A DNA stretch of 48,539 nucleotides, taken from the NCBI GenBank assembly GCA_023251235.1, contig JAHEZE010000005.1, positions 13,144 through 61,682 of the forward strand. The letters are read 5' to 3'. The notes below the pieces were generated by a model. It was not told where the DNA came from, did no database searches, and saw only the letters and a program-made list of their open reading frames with translations. The stretch comes from Sphingobacteriales bacterium. Its GTDB lineage: Bacteria > Bacteroidota > Bacteroidia > Chitinophagales > Chitinophagaceae. Below, in pieces: positions 17,138 through 27,600 of the stretch (the stretch's first letter is position 1; the number at the start of each line of letters is the position of its first letter). A program made the translations under genes and the position numbers.

Positions 17138-17211
17138 TGAAGAGGAATTTGGGAGACTAAGTATCCGCCAATGGCAGAAAAAAGTCGCTTGAACCAATAA
17201 ATCAAAAGAAA

Positions 17212-17655
17212 ATGGCAAAAGAAGTCTCTGGCTTTGTAAAGCTTCAGTGCAAGGGTGGCCAGGCCAACCCCGCACCTCCAATCGGTCCTGCTTTAGGTTC
17301 CAAGGGTATTAATATTATGGAATTCTGCAAGCAATTTAATGCCCGTACACAGGACAAAATGGGTAAAACACTTCCCGTATTAATCACAGTTTATTCAGAC
17401 AAAAGTTTTGATTTTATTATTAAGACTCCCCCTGCAGCTGTTCAATTGCTAGAAGCTGCAAAGCTGCAAAGCGGTTCTAAAGAATCGAATCGCAACAAAG
17501 TTGGAAAAGTAAACTGGAACCAAGTGGAGGCAATAGCAAAAGATAAAATGCCGGACCTGAACTGCTTTACAGTTGAAAGCGCCATGCGTATGGTGGCAGG
17601 TACTGCACGCAGTATGGGTATTACAGTAGATGGTAAAGCCCCATGGGAAAATTAA
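17212..17655 (+). CDS. rplK: 50S ribosomal protein uL11
   Basis: A 147-residue L11: the N-terminal domain has [35 protein letters not shown], with the proline-rich hinge, and the C-terminal RNA-binding domain runs to about 145. It forms the GTPase-centre base on 23S rRNA and takes part in RelA-type stringent sensing. It is first in the L11-L1-L10-L12 set, behind its own -7 box. A palindromic element separates it from rplA. Confidence 0.97.
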   Translation: MAKEVSGFVKLQCKGGQANPAPPIGPALGSKGINIMEFCKQFNARTQDKMGKTLPVLITVYSDKSFDFIIKTPPAAVQLLEAAKLQSGSKESNRNKVGKVNWNQVEAIAKDKMPDLNCFTVESAMRMVAGTARSMGITVDGKAPWEN

Positions 17656-17659
17656 CGTG

Positions 17660-17685
17660 TTCGCCAAAGCTTTAGCGAAGGCGGA
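17660..17685. repeat. Palindromic repeat between rplK and rplA
   Basis: TTCGCC...GGCGGA arms surround AAAGCTTTAGCGAA, with TTCGC/GCGAA also pairing (17660-17664 with 17675-17679). The centre is the same as in the element at 12289-12314. Confidence 0.7.
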
Positions 17686-17712
17686 TTGATGAAAAAATTA
17701 AAACGAATTACA

Positions 17713-18408
17713 ATGTCATTCCTTAGTAAAAAAAGAAAAGTTGCCCAGTCTAAAGTTGATGGCAGCAAATATTATAGCCTGAGAGAAGCTTCTTCCTTAG
17801 TGAAAGATGCGACCACTTGTAAATTTGATGCTTCTGTTGACCTGCACATTCGGTTAGGGGTTGATCCTAAAAAAGCTGACCAAGCCATCCGCGGTACTGT
17901 AAAGCTTCCCCATGGAACGGGTAAAACAAAAAAAGTACTGGTGCTTTGTACCCCAGATAAAGAAGCGGATGCAAGAGCAGCAGGCGCTGATTATGTAGGG
18001 CTCGATGAATATGTAACAAAGATCGAAAGTGGTTGGGTGGATGTGGATGTTATTATTGCCACACCGCAGGTAATGCCAAAGATTGGCAAGCTGGGTAAAG
18101 TACTTGGTCCAAGAAACCTGATGCCAAACCCTAAAACCGGAACTGTAAGTAATGATGTTGCAGCTGCTGTTAATGAAGTAAAAGGTGGTAAGATTGCTTT
18201 CAAAATTGATAAGGCAGGAATTATTCACGCATCCATTGGAAGAGTAAGCTTTTCACCAGAAAAAATTGCGGAAAACAGTAATGAGTTATTGAACGCAATT
18301 ATCAAAGCCAAACCTTCTTCATCAAAAGGAACTTACCTGAAAGGCATCAGCATGGCTAGTACAATGAGTCCGGGAATTTCTATTGACACAAAAGCTTTTG
18401 TTCATTAA
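17713..18408 (+). CDS. rplA: 50S ribosomal protein uL1
   Basis: A 231-residue L1 when begun at ATG 17713 ([14 protein letters not shown]). This matches family length; the frame is open to ATG 17689, but those nine codons look unlike L1 and abut a repeat. The two-domain L1 fold is supported by the [20 protein letters not shown] start of domain I and by [26 protein letters not shown] in the middle. It forms the L1 stalk at the E site and commonly represses its own operon by binding the message leader. rplJ follows after 13 bp. Confidence 0.95.
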   Translation: MSFLSKKRKVAQSKVDGSKYYSLREASSLVKDATTCKFDASVDLHIRLGVDPKKADQAIRGTVKLPHGTGKTKKVLVLCTPDKEADARAAGADYVGLDEYVTKIESGWVDVDVIIATPQVMPKIGKLGKVLGPRNLMPNPKTGTVSNDVAAAVNEVKGGKIAFKIDKAGIIHASIGRVSFSPEKIAENSNELLNAIIKAKPSSSKGTYLKGISMASTMSPGISIDTKAFVH

Positions 18409-18421
18409 TAATATTTAAATC

Positions 18422-18937
18422 ATGAATAAAGAACAAAAAAACGAAATTATTGAATTGTTGAAAGGCAAGTTTTCTCAATACAGTAACTTTTATGTAACCG
18501 ATACAGAATCGCTGACGGTTGAACAGGTAGTTAAACTGCGCCGTGCCTGTTTCAACAAGCATGTTGAAATGAAAGTGGCAAAAAATACGCTTATCAAAAA
18601 AGCATTGGAATCTTTGGATACAAAACGTTATACAGGCGTATATGATTCATTGCATAAAGTAACTGCACTGATGTTTTCAGAAAATCCAAAGGAACCGGCA
18701 CTTATCATCAGCTCATTCCGTAAAGAAAGTAAAGTTGAAGTGCCAGTATTAAAAGCTGCATTCATCAATGGTGATGTGTATATGGGTGATAATACTCTGG
18801 TTTCGCTTACAAAGATTAAAACTAAAAATGAGTTGATTGGTGAAGTGATAGGATTATTGCAATCACCTGCCAAGAGAGTAATTGCGGCTTTATTGAATAA
18901 TGCAGAAAAGAAAAGTGAAGCGGCACCAGTAGAATAA
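18422..18937 (+). CDS. rplJ: 50S ribosomal protein uL10
   Basis: A 171-residue L10. The N-terminal rRNA-binding domain has YVTDTESLTVEQVVKLRRACFNKHVEMKVAKNTLIKKAL, and the C-terminal helix (LLQSPAKRVIAALLNNAEKK) carries the L7/L12 dimers. It starts 13 bp after rplA. A 124-bp gap with a weak hairpin and T-run separates it from rplL, which might tune the higher need for L7/L12. Confidence 0.95.
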   Translation: MNKEQKNEIIELLKGKFSQYSNFYVTDTESLTVEQVVKLRRACFNKHVEMKVAKNTLIKKALESLDTKRYTGVYDSLHKVTALMFSENPKEPALIISSFRKESKVEVPVLKAAFINGDVYMGDNTLVSLTKIKTKNELIGEVIGLLQSPAKRVIAALLNNAEKKSEAAPVE

Positions 18938-18954
18938 TTTTCTTAGAATATGTA

Positions 18955-18998
18955 CCTGGCCGGATGGTATAAAAAGAAAGGCAGGAACAAATTTTTTT
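18955..18998 (+). terminator. Possible attenuator between rplJ and rplL
   Basis: CCTGGCC (18955-18961) pairs with GGCAGG (18980-18985) with one bulged base, followed 5 nt later by A-TTTTTTT (18991-18998). The stem is short and the loop is 18 nt, so the call is weak. Confidence 0.3.
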
Positions 18999-19061
18999 AA
19001 TCAGACCGTTGGACCCCGATAGTAATCATTGGGGAATGAAGGCGGTAAAAATTTAAATCAA

Positions 19062-19439
19062 ATGGCAGACGTAAAAGCATTAGCAGAAAGCCTGGTAGGC
19101 TTAACAGTAAAAGAAGTACAAGAGTTAGCAGATTTCTTAAAATCAGAGTACGGAATTGAACCCGCGGCTTCAGCAGTAGTAGTAAGCGGTGGTGGCGATG
19201 GCGGCGGTGCAGCTGCTGCTGAAGAAAAAACAGCATTCAATGTAATTCTGAAAAGCGGCGGAGCTTCTAAATTAAATGTAGTGAAGATTGTAAAAGATCT
19301 TACCGGTTTAGGATTGAAAGAAGCTAAAGATCTCGTTGATGGAGCACCAAAGAACATCAAAGAAGGCATTTCAAAAGCCGAGGCTGAAGAAATTGCTAAC
19401 AGGCTGAAAGAAGCTGGCGCAGATGTGGAGATTGCTTAA
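19062..19439 (+). CDS. rplL: 50S ribosomal protein bL12 (L7/L12)
   Basis: A 125-residue L7/L12 from ATG 19062 ([27 protein letters not shown]); an upstream in-frame ATG at 19029 would add 11 unlike residues. The N-terminal dimerisation helices, a short Gly/Ala hinge ([17 protein letters not shown], about 47-63), and the C-terminal factor-binding domain with [25 protein letters not shown] are all present. It forms the stalk that recruits EF-Tu and EF-G. A strong hairpin terminator follows, and rpoB has its own promoter. Confidence 0.96.
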   Translation: MADVKALAESLVGLTVKEVQELADFLKSEYGIEPAASAVVVSGGGDGGGAAAAEEKTAFNVILKSGGASKLNVVKIVKDLTGLGLKEAKDLVDGAPKNIKEGISKAEAEEIANRLKEAGADVEIA

Positions 19440-19460
19440 TTCTTCTACAATTAAAAAATT

Positions 19461-19491
19461 AATATCCCGACCAACGTGTCGGGATATTTTA
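19461..19491. terminator. Bidirectional terminator between rplL and the convergent HhH gene
   Basis: A perfect 11-bp stem AATATCCCGAC/GTCGGGATATT (19461-19471 with 19478-19488), a 6-nt loop, then TTTATTG on the plus side and A/T-rich sequence on the minus side. Confidence 0.85.
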
Positions 19492-20463
19492 TTGTGTGGT
19501 GAGGTACGGGGCTATCTTTTTAAATAATTCTTCCGTTACCACCATCACATTTTTTATTTCTTCAATAGATTTAAAAGATCCATGCTCATTTCTATAGGCA
19601 ACGATTGGGCTAGCAATATTATATTTGATATAAGGATGTGCTTTTAATTCCTCGAGTGTAGCTGTGTTGATGTTGATTTTTTTGATTGAAGGATTTTCAA
19701 GTTTCAGGTATTGTTTTATTTTCTGAAAAGTTGAGTCTGGTAAACCATAAGTTTCACCAACTTGATCAATCAAATAAAAACCTCCAAGCTTATCCCGGAA
19801 GGTTACAATCCTGGCTGCAAGTTTACTACCGATGCCAGGTAAAGAAATAAAAACAGAGGTATCGGAAGTATTAATATTAATTGCAGAGTAGCGAGACAGA
19901 TTTATTGATGTTATCTTTGCAGACTCTGACGGTTTGGAACTGTAGGTCTCAAAATTCTTTGTTTCATTTTTTGTTTCAATCCTGATATATGTAGCCAGTT
20001 TTTCATAATCATCCTTACGCAATCCATAAATTTTTTGCAGGTCTTCCTTTTTGTAAAAATGCCCCCCTTTATCCAAATAGTTTTGAAGAGTATTGATCAA
20101 TTTTTCTTTTAATCCAAGTTTTTTCCAACCTTCGGTTGAAAGCGTATTGGGATCAAATAAAAAAAGTTCACCTGATGAAATTTTTGATGAGCTGTTTTGA
20201 GTGCGGTCATACACATATGAGTTAACATTGTTTTCACCCTGATAGTTTTTATCTTGTTGTTCAAATTCCGGAGATTTTATTTCCAGTTTTTTTAATGCTG
20301 AAATCCATGATGTATCCTGATTTTGGTTTATTGAATTAACAGATTCAGATAACATCCCTGGCAAAAAAATAACAATGAGCATTATTGCAACTATTACCAG
20401 AGTTCCTATTCGCTCACTTCGGCTGAAATTCAGATAATCCTTTGTGAAATCTTGCCATTTCAT
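19489..20463 (-). CDS. Membrane-anchored helix-hairpin-helix protein (ComEA-like)
   Basis: A 324-residue protein with one N-terminal membrane segment (about 20-38), an Asn/Ser-rich linker, and three HhH-type repeats: FDPNTLSTEGWKKLGL (about 103-160), ININTSDTSVFISLPGIGSKLAARIVTFR (about 196-255), and ININTATLEELKAHPYIKYNIASPIVAYR (about 263-322). ComEA-type proteins bind DNA at the cell surface during uptake, but Bacteroidota relatives are mostly uncharacterised, so the DNA-binding role is inferred. It is encoded on the opposite strand inside what is usually one rplL-rpoB unit; its start faces the rpoB promoter. Confidence 0.82.
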   Translation of the reverse strand: MKWQDFTKDYLNFSRSERIGTLVIVAIMLIVIFLPGMLSESVNSINQNQDTSWISALKKLEIKSPEFEQQDKNYQGENNVNSYVYDRTQNSSSKISSGELFLFDPNTLSTEGWKKLGLKEKLINTLQNYLDKGGHFYKKEDLQKIYGLRKDDYEKLATYIRIETKNETKNFETYSSKPSESAKITSINLSRYSAININTSDTSVFISLPGIGSKLAARIVTFRDKLGGFYLIDQVGETYGLPDSTFQKIKQYLKLENPSIKKININTATLEELKAHPYIKYNIASPIVAYRNEHGSFKSIEEIKNVMVVTEELFKKIAPYLTTQ

Positions 20464-20555
20464 GACTGGGGTTTTCTAAAAATACTAACTCATATAACCT
20501 CAAAAAATGGCCACTTAGTAGTATTTTCGGCCAGATTTTTGTTGGCAAATTTTTC

Positions 20556-20585
20556 TTGGCCGGGAAATTTAAATCCTTACCTTTG
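20556..20585 (+). promoter_or_regulatory. Promoter of rpoB-rpoC
   Basis: The -33 TTG at 20556-20558 and the -7 TACCTTTG at 20578-20585 are 19 bp apart, the best full Bacteroidota promoter in the window. The transcript leader would be about 140 nt. Confidence 0.7.
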
Positions 20586-20730
20586 CCATCCTTTTTATTT
20601 TGCACAACAATTTTGACGGCCCAAATCATGATTAAATAATTGATTTCCACTGGATTTTCTTTATCAACAAAGAGAAACCCGTGAGTCATTTTTTTGTCCC
20701 GTCGCATCATTAAAACCGGTTTTTACATTT

Positions 20731-23700
20731 ATGTCTTCAACAAAAATGAATCACAGGGTAGATTTCGGTAAAATCAAACATTTAGCTGATGCACCCGACC
20801 TGCTCGACATCCAGATTGAATCATTCAGAGATTTTTTCCAGTTAGAAACGACTCCCGATAAACGAAATGTGGAAGGGTTATTCCGCGTATTTAAGGAAAA
20901 TTTTCCAATCACTGATACCCGGAACATTTTTGTGTTGGAATTCCTGGATTATTTTATTGATCCTCCCCGGTACTCTATTGAAGAGTGTATGGAAAGAGGA
21001 TTGACTTATGCGGTTCCCCTTAAAGCAAAACTTCGTTTGAGTTGTAATGACGAAGAACATGTAGATTTTCAAACTATAGTTCAGGATGTATTTCTTGGAA
21101 ATATTCCTTACATGACTCCAAGAGGAACATTTGTGATCAATGGAGCTGAAAGAGTAGTGGTTTCTCAATTACACAGATCACCGGGAGTATTTTTTGGACA
21201 ATCCGTTCACCCCAATGGAACAAAAATTTACTCTGCCCGAGTGATCCCTTTCAAAGGAGCCTGGATGGAATTTGCTACAGACATCAATAATGTGATGTAT
21301 GCATACATTGACCGTAAGAAAAAATTCCCGGTAACAACATTGCTTCGTTCCATTGGCTACGAAACTGATAAAGACATTCTGGAACTTTTTGGAATGGCTG
21401 ATGAAGTAAAGGCAGATAAAAAAACATTGGCAAAATATACCGGCCGTCGGTTAGCTGCCCGTGTACTAAGAAGCTGGACAGAAGATTTTGTAGATGAGGA
21501 TACCGGTGAAGTGGTTTCTATTGAAAGGAATGAGATCGTACTGGAACGAGATTCAGTTCTAGATGATAACGCCATCAATATGATAACGGAGATGGATGTA
21601 AAGAGTGTGTTTATTCAGAAAGATGATGTAGGTGGAGATTATGCTATTATTTACAATACGCTGAATAAAGATACTTCAAACAGTGAGTTAGAAGCTGTTC
21701 AACACATCTATCGCCAGTTGCGTGGTACTGATGCACCTGATAATGAAACTGCCCGTGGTATTATTGATAAATTATTCTTCAGTGATAAGCGATATGACCT
21801 TGGTGAAGTTGGCCGTTATAAAATTAACCGCAAGCTGAACATAGATGCACAATTAACACAAAAGACATTAACAAAAGAAGATATTATTGAAATCATTAAA
21901 TATCTCGTTCGCCTTACTAATGGTAAAGCCGAGATTGATGATATAGATCACCTCAGTAACCGCCGTGTTCGTACAGTAGGAGAGCAATTATATGCTCAGT
22001 TTGGTGTTGGTCTTGCACGTATGGCACGTACGATCCGTGAAAGAATGAACGTACGGGACAACGAGGTGTTTACTCCAGTTGATTTAATCAATGCAAGAAC
22101 ATTATCTTCTGTTATTAATTCATTTTTCGGAACATCACAGTTGTCTCAGTTTCTTGACCAGACCAATCCATTAAGTGAGATTACACACAAACGCCGTATC
22201 TCAGCACTCGGACCGGGTGGTCTTAGCCGTGAAAGAGCAGGCTTCGAGGTTCGTGACGTTCACTATTCTCACTACGGCCGTTTATGCACTATTGAAACAC
22301 CGGAAGGACCTAACATTGGTTTGATCTCTACACTATGTGTGCATGCCAAGATCAATGAAATGGGCTTTATTGAAACACCCTATCGTAAAGTGGAGAATGG
22401 TAAAGTAAACATGAAACAATTGATCTTCCTGAGTGCAGAAGAAGAAGACAGCGCTAAAATTGCACAGGCAAATTCATTGTTGGATGAAAGCGGAAATTTT
22501 ACAGAAGAAAGGATTGTTAGCCGGGAGACGGGTGATTTTCCGATACTGGAGAAAAATGATGTAGAATACATGGACGTAGCTCCAAACCAGATTGTAGGTT
22601 TGAGTGCTTCTTTGATTCCATTCCTTGAACATGATGATGCCAACCGGGCATTAATGGGAAGCAACATGCAACGCCAGGCTGTACCATTAATTCGTCCTGA
22701 TGATCCGATTGTGGGAACAGGACTAGAAGGAAAAGCTGCCCGTGATGCAAGAATCCAGATACATTCTGAAGGAAATGGTATAGTAGAGTTTGTTGATGCA
22801 AATGAAATTCATGTTCGTTATGATCGTGATGAAATGGAAAAACTGATAAGCTTTGAAGATGACCTTAGAATTTACAGACTAACCAAATTCATAAAAACTA
22901 ACCAGGAAACTTCTATTAATCTGAATCCGGCTGTTAAAAAAGGTCAGAAAGTTAAAAGGGGGGATTTTCTAACTGAAGGATATGCAGTAAAAGATGGTGA
23001 ACTGGCTCTTGGTAAAAATCTGAAAGTGGCTTTTATGCCGTGGAAAGGTTACAATTTTGAAGATGCGATTGTGATCAGTGAAAGAGTTGTTCGTGAAGAT
23101 ATGTTTACATCCGTACATATTTCTGAATATGAACTTGAAGTACGTGATACAAAATTGGGAGAAGAAGAATTGACTCCGGATATTCCAAATGTATCTGAAG
23201 AAGCAACAAAAGATCTTGATGAAAATGGAATCATCCGAATGGGCGCTCAAGTAAAAGAAGGAGATATCATTATAGGAAAGATTACTCCAAAAGGTGAGAG
23301 TGATCCTACGCCGGAAGAAAAATTGCTTCGTGCTATTTTCGGAGACAAAGCGGGGGATGCAAAAGATGCTTCATTGAAAGCGCCGAATGGAGTGGAAGGT
23401 GTTGTAATCGGAAGAAAACTTTTCCAGAGAGCCAAGAAAGATAAGAATTCAAAAGTTCGTGAAAAAGCTGCAATTGACAAACTGGAAAAAATTCATGAGA
23501 AGAATGAAATTGATTTGAAAGAATTATTGCTGGATAAATTGCAGCAACTACTGAAAGATAAAACCAGTGCAGGTGTTACAAACAATTTTGGAGAAGTACA
23601 GATTGGTAAAGGAGCAAAGTTTACTCCCAAGAATCTTTCTCAATTAGATTTTCATAATATAAATCCTTTAGGATGGACTGCTGAAAAGAAAGTTGATGAT

Positions 23701-24534
23701 CAGATAAACACTCTCCTGCACAACTATAGTATTAAGTATAATGAAGAATTAGGTCGTTATAAAAGAGAAAAATTCAATATCAGTATAGGAGATGAATTAC
23801 CTGCCGGCGTGTTGAAACTTGCAAAAGTTTACCTCGCAGTAAAGCGTAAGTTGAAAGTAGGAGATAAGATGGCTGGTCGTCACGGTAATAAAGGAATTGT
23901 TGCCAAGATCGTTCGTGCTGAAGATATGCCTTTCCTTGAGGACGGAACACCTGTGGATATAGTTCTTAATCCACTTGGCGTACCCAGCCGTATGAACCTT
24001 GGGCAGATATATGAAACTGTTCTTGGCTGGACCGGGCAAAAGCTTGGAACAAAATTCTCCACACCTATTTTTGACGGAGCTACAGTAGATGAAATTGCAG
24101 AATACTGTAAGCAGGCAGACATTCCAATGTATGGTCATACCTATTTATATGACGGGGAAACGGGAGTTCGGTTCCATCAGAAAGCTACGGTGGGGGTTAT
24201 TTATGTTATCAAACTTCACCATATGGTGGATGATAAGATGCATGCCCGTTCTATCGGACCTTATAGCCTCATTACGCAACAGCCTTTGGGCGGTAAGGCT
24301 CAGTTTGGTGGGCAGCGTTTTGGTGAGATGGAAGTGTGGGCATTGGAAGCTTACGGTGCATCCAACATACTACAGGAATTATTAACTCTTAAATCAGATG
24401 ATATCATTGGTCGTGCAAAAACTTATGAGAGCATTGTAAAAGGTGATAATGTTCCAAAACCCGGTGTGCCTGAATCATTCAATGTATTGGTACATGAATT
24501 ACGTGGATTGGGGCTTGATCTGAAATTTGAATAA
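20731..24534 (+). CDS. rpoB: DNA-directed RNA polymerase subunit beta
   Basis: A 1267-residue beta subunit, complete from [28 protein letters not shown] to GLGLDLKFE. The rifampicin pocket lies at 467-495 ([23 protein letters not shown]) with D476, H486 and S491 (E. coli 516, 526, 531) all of the sensitive type. MAGRHGNKG marks the conserved active-site side of the C-terminal half. It has its own promoter because the HhH gene cuts it off from rplL. It is followed by rpoC after a 105-bp spacer that holds an AGCT-type inverted repeat. Confidence 0.98.
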   Translation: MSSTKMNHRVDFGKIKHLADAPDLLDIQIESFRDFFQLETTPDKRNVEGLFRVFKENFPITDTRNIFVLEFLDYFIDPPRYSIEECMERGLTYAVPLKAKLRLSCNDEEHVDFQTIVQDVFLGNIPYMTPRGTFVINGAERVVVSQLHRSPGVFFGQSVHPNGTKIYSARVIPFKGAWMEFATDINNVMYAYIDRKKKFPVTTLLRSIGYETDKDILELFGMADEVKADKKTLAKYTGRRLAARVLRSWTEDFVDEDTGEVVSIERNEIVLERDSVLDDNAINMITEMDVKSVFIQKDDVGGDYAIIYNTLNKDTSNSELEAVQHIYRQLRGTDAPDNETARGIIDKLFFSDKRYDLGEVGRYKINRKLNIDAQLTQKTLTKEDIIEIIKYLVRLTNGKAEIDDIDHLSNRRVRTVGEQLYAQFGVGLARMARTIRERMNVRDNEVFTPVDLINARTLSSVINSFFGTSQLSQFLDQTNPLSEITHKRRISALGPGGLSRERAGFEVRDVHYSHYGRLCTIETPEGPNIGLISTLCVHAKINEMGFIETPYRKVENGKVNMKQLIFLSAEEEDSAKIAQANSLLDESGNFTEERIVSRETGDFPILEKNDVEYMDVAPNQIVGLSASLIPFLEHDDANRALMGSNMQRQAVPLIRPDDPIVGTGLEGKAARDARIQIHSEGNGIVEFVDANEIHVRYDRDEMEKLISFEDDLRIYRLTKFIKTNQETSINLNPAVKKGQKVKRGDFLTEGYAVKDGELALGKNLKVAFMPWKGYNFEDAIVISERVVREDMFTSVHISEYELEVRDTKLGEEELTPDIPNVSEEATKDLDENGIIRMGAQVKEGDIIIGKITPKGESDPTPEEKLLRAIFGDKAGDAKDASLKAPNGVEGVVIGRKLFQRAKKDKNSKVREKAAIDKLEKIHEKNEIDLKELLLDKLQQLLKDKTSAGVTNNFGEVQIGKGAKFTPKNLSQLDFHNINPLGWTAEKKVDDQINTLLHNYSIKYNEELGRYKREKFNISIGDELPAGVLKLAKVYLAVKRKLKVGDKMAGRHGNKGIVAKIVRAEDMPFLEDGTPVDIVLNPLGVPSRMNLGQIYETVLGWTGQKLGTKFSTPIFDGATVDEIAEYCKQADIPMYGHTYLYDGETGVRFHQKATVGVIYVIKLHHMVDDKMHARSIGPYSLITQQPLGGKAQFGGQRFGEMEVWALEAYGASNILQELLTLKSDDIIGRAKTYESIVKGDNVPKPGVPESFNVLVHELRGLGLDLKFE

Positions 24535-24537
24535 GAA

Positions 24538-24632
24538 AGCTGCGAGCTAATAGCTACGAGCTCTTTTAAGAAAAACATTTTTTAAAAAATTAGTGAAGAG
24601 CTCATAACTCGAAGCTAATCGCTAAAAGCTAA
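24538..24632. repeat. AGCT-word inverted repeat in the rpoB-rpoC spacer
   Basis: Two arms built from AGCTGCGAGC/TAGCTACGAGC words face each other. GAGCTCTT (24558-24565) pairs perfectly with AAGAGCTC (24596-24603), and the outer parts pair imperfectly. It occupies nearly the whole spacer. Confidence 0.7.
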
Positions 24633-24639
24633 GATTAAT

Positions 24640-27600
24640 ATGGCAATGAAAAGAGATAATCGTCCGAAACCTACATTTTCAAAAATTACAATCGGGCTTG
24701 CTTCACCTGATACTATTCTTGAAAAAAGTTATGGTGAAGTATTGAAGCCGGAAACCATCAACTACCGTACCTATAAGCCGGAACGTGATGGATTGTTTTG
24801 CGAAAGAATTTTTGGCCCTGTAAAGGATTATGAATGTGCCTGCGGAAAATATAAACGGATCCGTTACAAAGGAATCGTGTGTGACCGCTGTGGTGTGGAA
24901 GTAACAGAGAAGAAAGTTCGTCGGGAACGTATGGGCCACATCAAACTTGTAGTACCGGTAGTTCATATCTGGTATTTTAAATCTTTGCCGAATAAGATTG
25001 GTTATTTGCTTGGGGTAAGCTCTAAGAAATTAGAAAGTATTGTTTATTATGAGAGATACGTTGTGATACAAGCAGGAATCCGTGTTGATAAAGGTCAGAA
25101 TGCTGGTGACTTAATAACTGAAGAAGAATATCTCGATATTCTTGATGCATTACCAAAAGATAACCAGTACCTGCCCGATGATGATCCTAATAAATTCATT
25201 GCTAAAATGGGGGCTGAAGCGGTCCATGATATGTTGCAACGAATCGATCTGGATCAGTTGTCTTTCGATCTTCGTAATACTGCAGCAACAGAAACATCAC
25301 AACAACGTAAAGCAGATGCTTTGAAGCGATTGAGTGTAGTGGAAGCTTTTCGAGATGCTAATACAAGAATTAATAACCGTCCTGAATGGATGGTCATGCA
25401 ATATATTCCTGTCATTCCACCGGAACTACGTCCATTGGTTCCATTGGATGGTGGGCGATTTGCTTCTTCTGATCTGAATGATCTCTATCGTCGTGTTATT
25501 ATCCGTAATAATCGATTGAAAAGATTATTAGAAATCAAAGCACCGGAAGTAATCCTTCGAAATGAAAAAAGAATGCTGCAGGAAGCAATCGATTCTCTTT
25601 TTGATAATTCAAGAAAATCAAATGCTGTAAAGGCTGAAGGTGGCCGGGCATTGAAATCACTAAGTGATGTATTAAAAGGTAAACAAGGTCGTTTCCGCCA
25701 GAATTTGTTAGGTAAACGTGTTGATTACTCGGGCCGTTCGGTTATTGTGGTAGGCCCAGAATTGAAATTGCATGAATGTGGGTTACCAAAAGATATGGCT
25801 GCTGAATTGTTTAAGCCATTTATCATACGAAAACTCATTGAAAGAGGTATTGTAAAAACTGTAAAGAGTGCAAGGAAATTGGTTGATAAGAAAGAAGCCG
25901 TTGTTTGGGATATTCTGGAGAATATTCTGAAAGGGCACCCGGTAATGTTGAACCGTGCTCCCACGCTTCACCGATTATCTATCCAGGCCTTTCAACCAAA
26001 ATTAATTGAAGGTAAAGCTATACAGCTACACCCGCTGGTATGTACAGCCTTCAACGCGGACTTCGATGGTGACCAGATGGCAGTTCACGTGCCATTAAGC
26101 AACGCAGCAGTATTGGAAGCACAATTACTTATGCTGGCTTCACATAATATTCTTAATCCACAAAACGGTACACCTATTACCCTTCCTTCACAGGACATGG
26201 TATTGGGACTTTATTATCTTACAAAAGGGAAAAAAAGTACTGAAACTGAGGTGGTGCGTGGCGAGGATATGAGATTTTATAGTACCAACGAAGTGATAAT
26301 TGCATACAATGAAGGTATACTGGATCTGCACGCATGGATAAAAGTAAAAGCAAATATCAGGGAGAATACCGAACTGGTAAACAAACTTATTGATACAACA
26401 GTTGGCCGTGTAATTTTTAATCAGCACGTGCCGGTAGAAGTTGGATTTGTAAATGCGCTGCTTACCAAGAAAAATCTTCGGGAGATCATTGGCGATATTA
26501 TCAAAATCACGAATATTCCAAAGACTGTAAAGTTTCTGGATGATATCAAGCAACTTGGTTTCCGTACTGCTTTCCAGGGTGGGTTATCATTCAGTATTAA
26601 TGACCTTGTAATTCCAGCGATAAAAGAAGAATTGCTTGAACAGGCAAAAAGCGAAGTAGATGAAGTATGGGAAAGTTATAACATGGGGCTTATCACTAAC
26701 AATGAAAGATACAACCAGATAGTAGATATCTGGAGCCGTGTTGATACCCGCATTACTGAAACATTGATACGTGAAATGAGTATCGATAAGCAAGGCTTCA
26801 ACTCTGTTTTTATGATGCTTGATTCCGGCGCCCGTGGCAGTAAACAACAGGTAAAGCAGCTTGCCGGGATGAGAGGATTGATGGCCAAGCCAAGAAAATC
26901 AGGATCGACAGGAAGTGAAATTATTGAGAACCCGATTCTTTCCAACTTCAAAGGAGGATTGAATGTATTGGATTATTTCATCTCAACGCACGGTGCCCGT
27001 AAAGGTCTTGCTGATACTGCGTTAAAGACTGCTGATGCTGGTTACCTTACCCGTCGTTTGGTTGATGTGTCACAAGACGTGGTGATCACTGAAGAAGACT
27101 GTGGTACACTTCGTGGTATTGCAACCAGTGCTTTAAAGGATAATGAAGATGTTATTGAACCTTTGAGTGATCGAATTGAAGGTCGTACTTCCTTACATGA
27201 TGTTTATGATCCCCAAACCGATCAGCTTATTATTCATGGGGGTGAGGAGATTACTTCTGAGCTTGCAAAAAGGATTGAAGAAAGCGGCGTGGAGATTGTA
27301 GAAATCCGTTCGGTTCTTACCTGCGAAAGTAAACGTGGTTGCTGTGTCAAATGCTATGGCAAAAATCTTGCTACCGGTAATATAACTCAGAAAGGTTACG
27401 CAGTAGGTATCATCGCCGCTCAATCTATTGGTGAGCCGGGTACACAGCTTACCCTGCGTACATTCCACGTGGGTGGTGTGGCAGGTTCTGCTACTGTCGA
27501 CTCCACATTGAATGCCAAATTTGAAGGCACCGCGCAATTTGATGGATTACGTTCAGTAACCGTTGAAAATAACGAAGGTCATAAAGTACAGGTTGTAATT

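Larger units (their letters stand above)
16891..17211. other. 321-bp gap before rplK: promoter, palindromes and a possible 9-codon leader ORF
   Basis: No gene is supported here. It holds the 12-bp palindrome AAGGGATCCCTT (16921-16932), a -7 box at 17042-17049, two palindromic repeats (17074-17100 and 17111-17137), and a 9-codon frame (ATG 17171 to TAA 17198-17200) just before rplK. The little frame may be chance. Confidence 0.55.

Noticed and set aside
17171-17200. Nine-codon leader ORF before rplK
   Set aside because: Too short to judge; partly made of a GCCAATGGC repeat. Mentioned only inside the gap entry.
17686-17712. Longer rplA start
   Set aside because: The extra residues do not resemble L1 and abut a palindromic repeat; ATG 17713 gives normal L1 length.
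19029-19061. Longer rplL start at ATG 19029
   Set aside because: It would add residues foreign to L7/L12; MADVKALAE at 19062 is the usual start.
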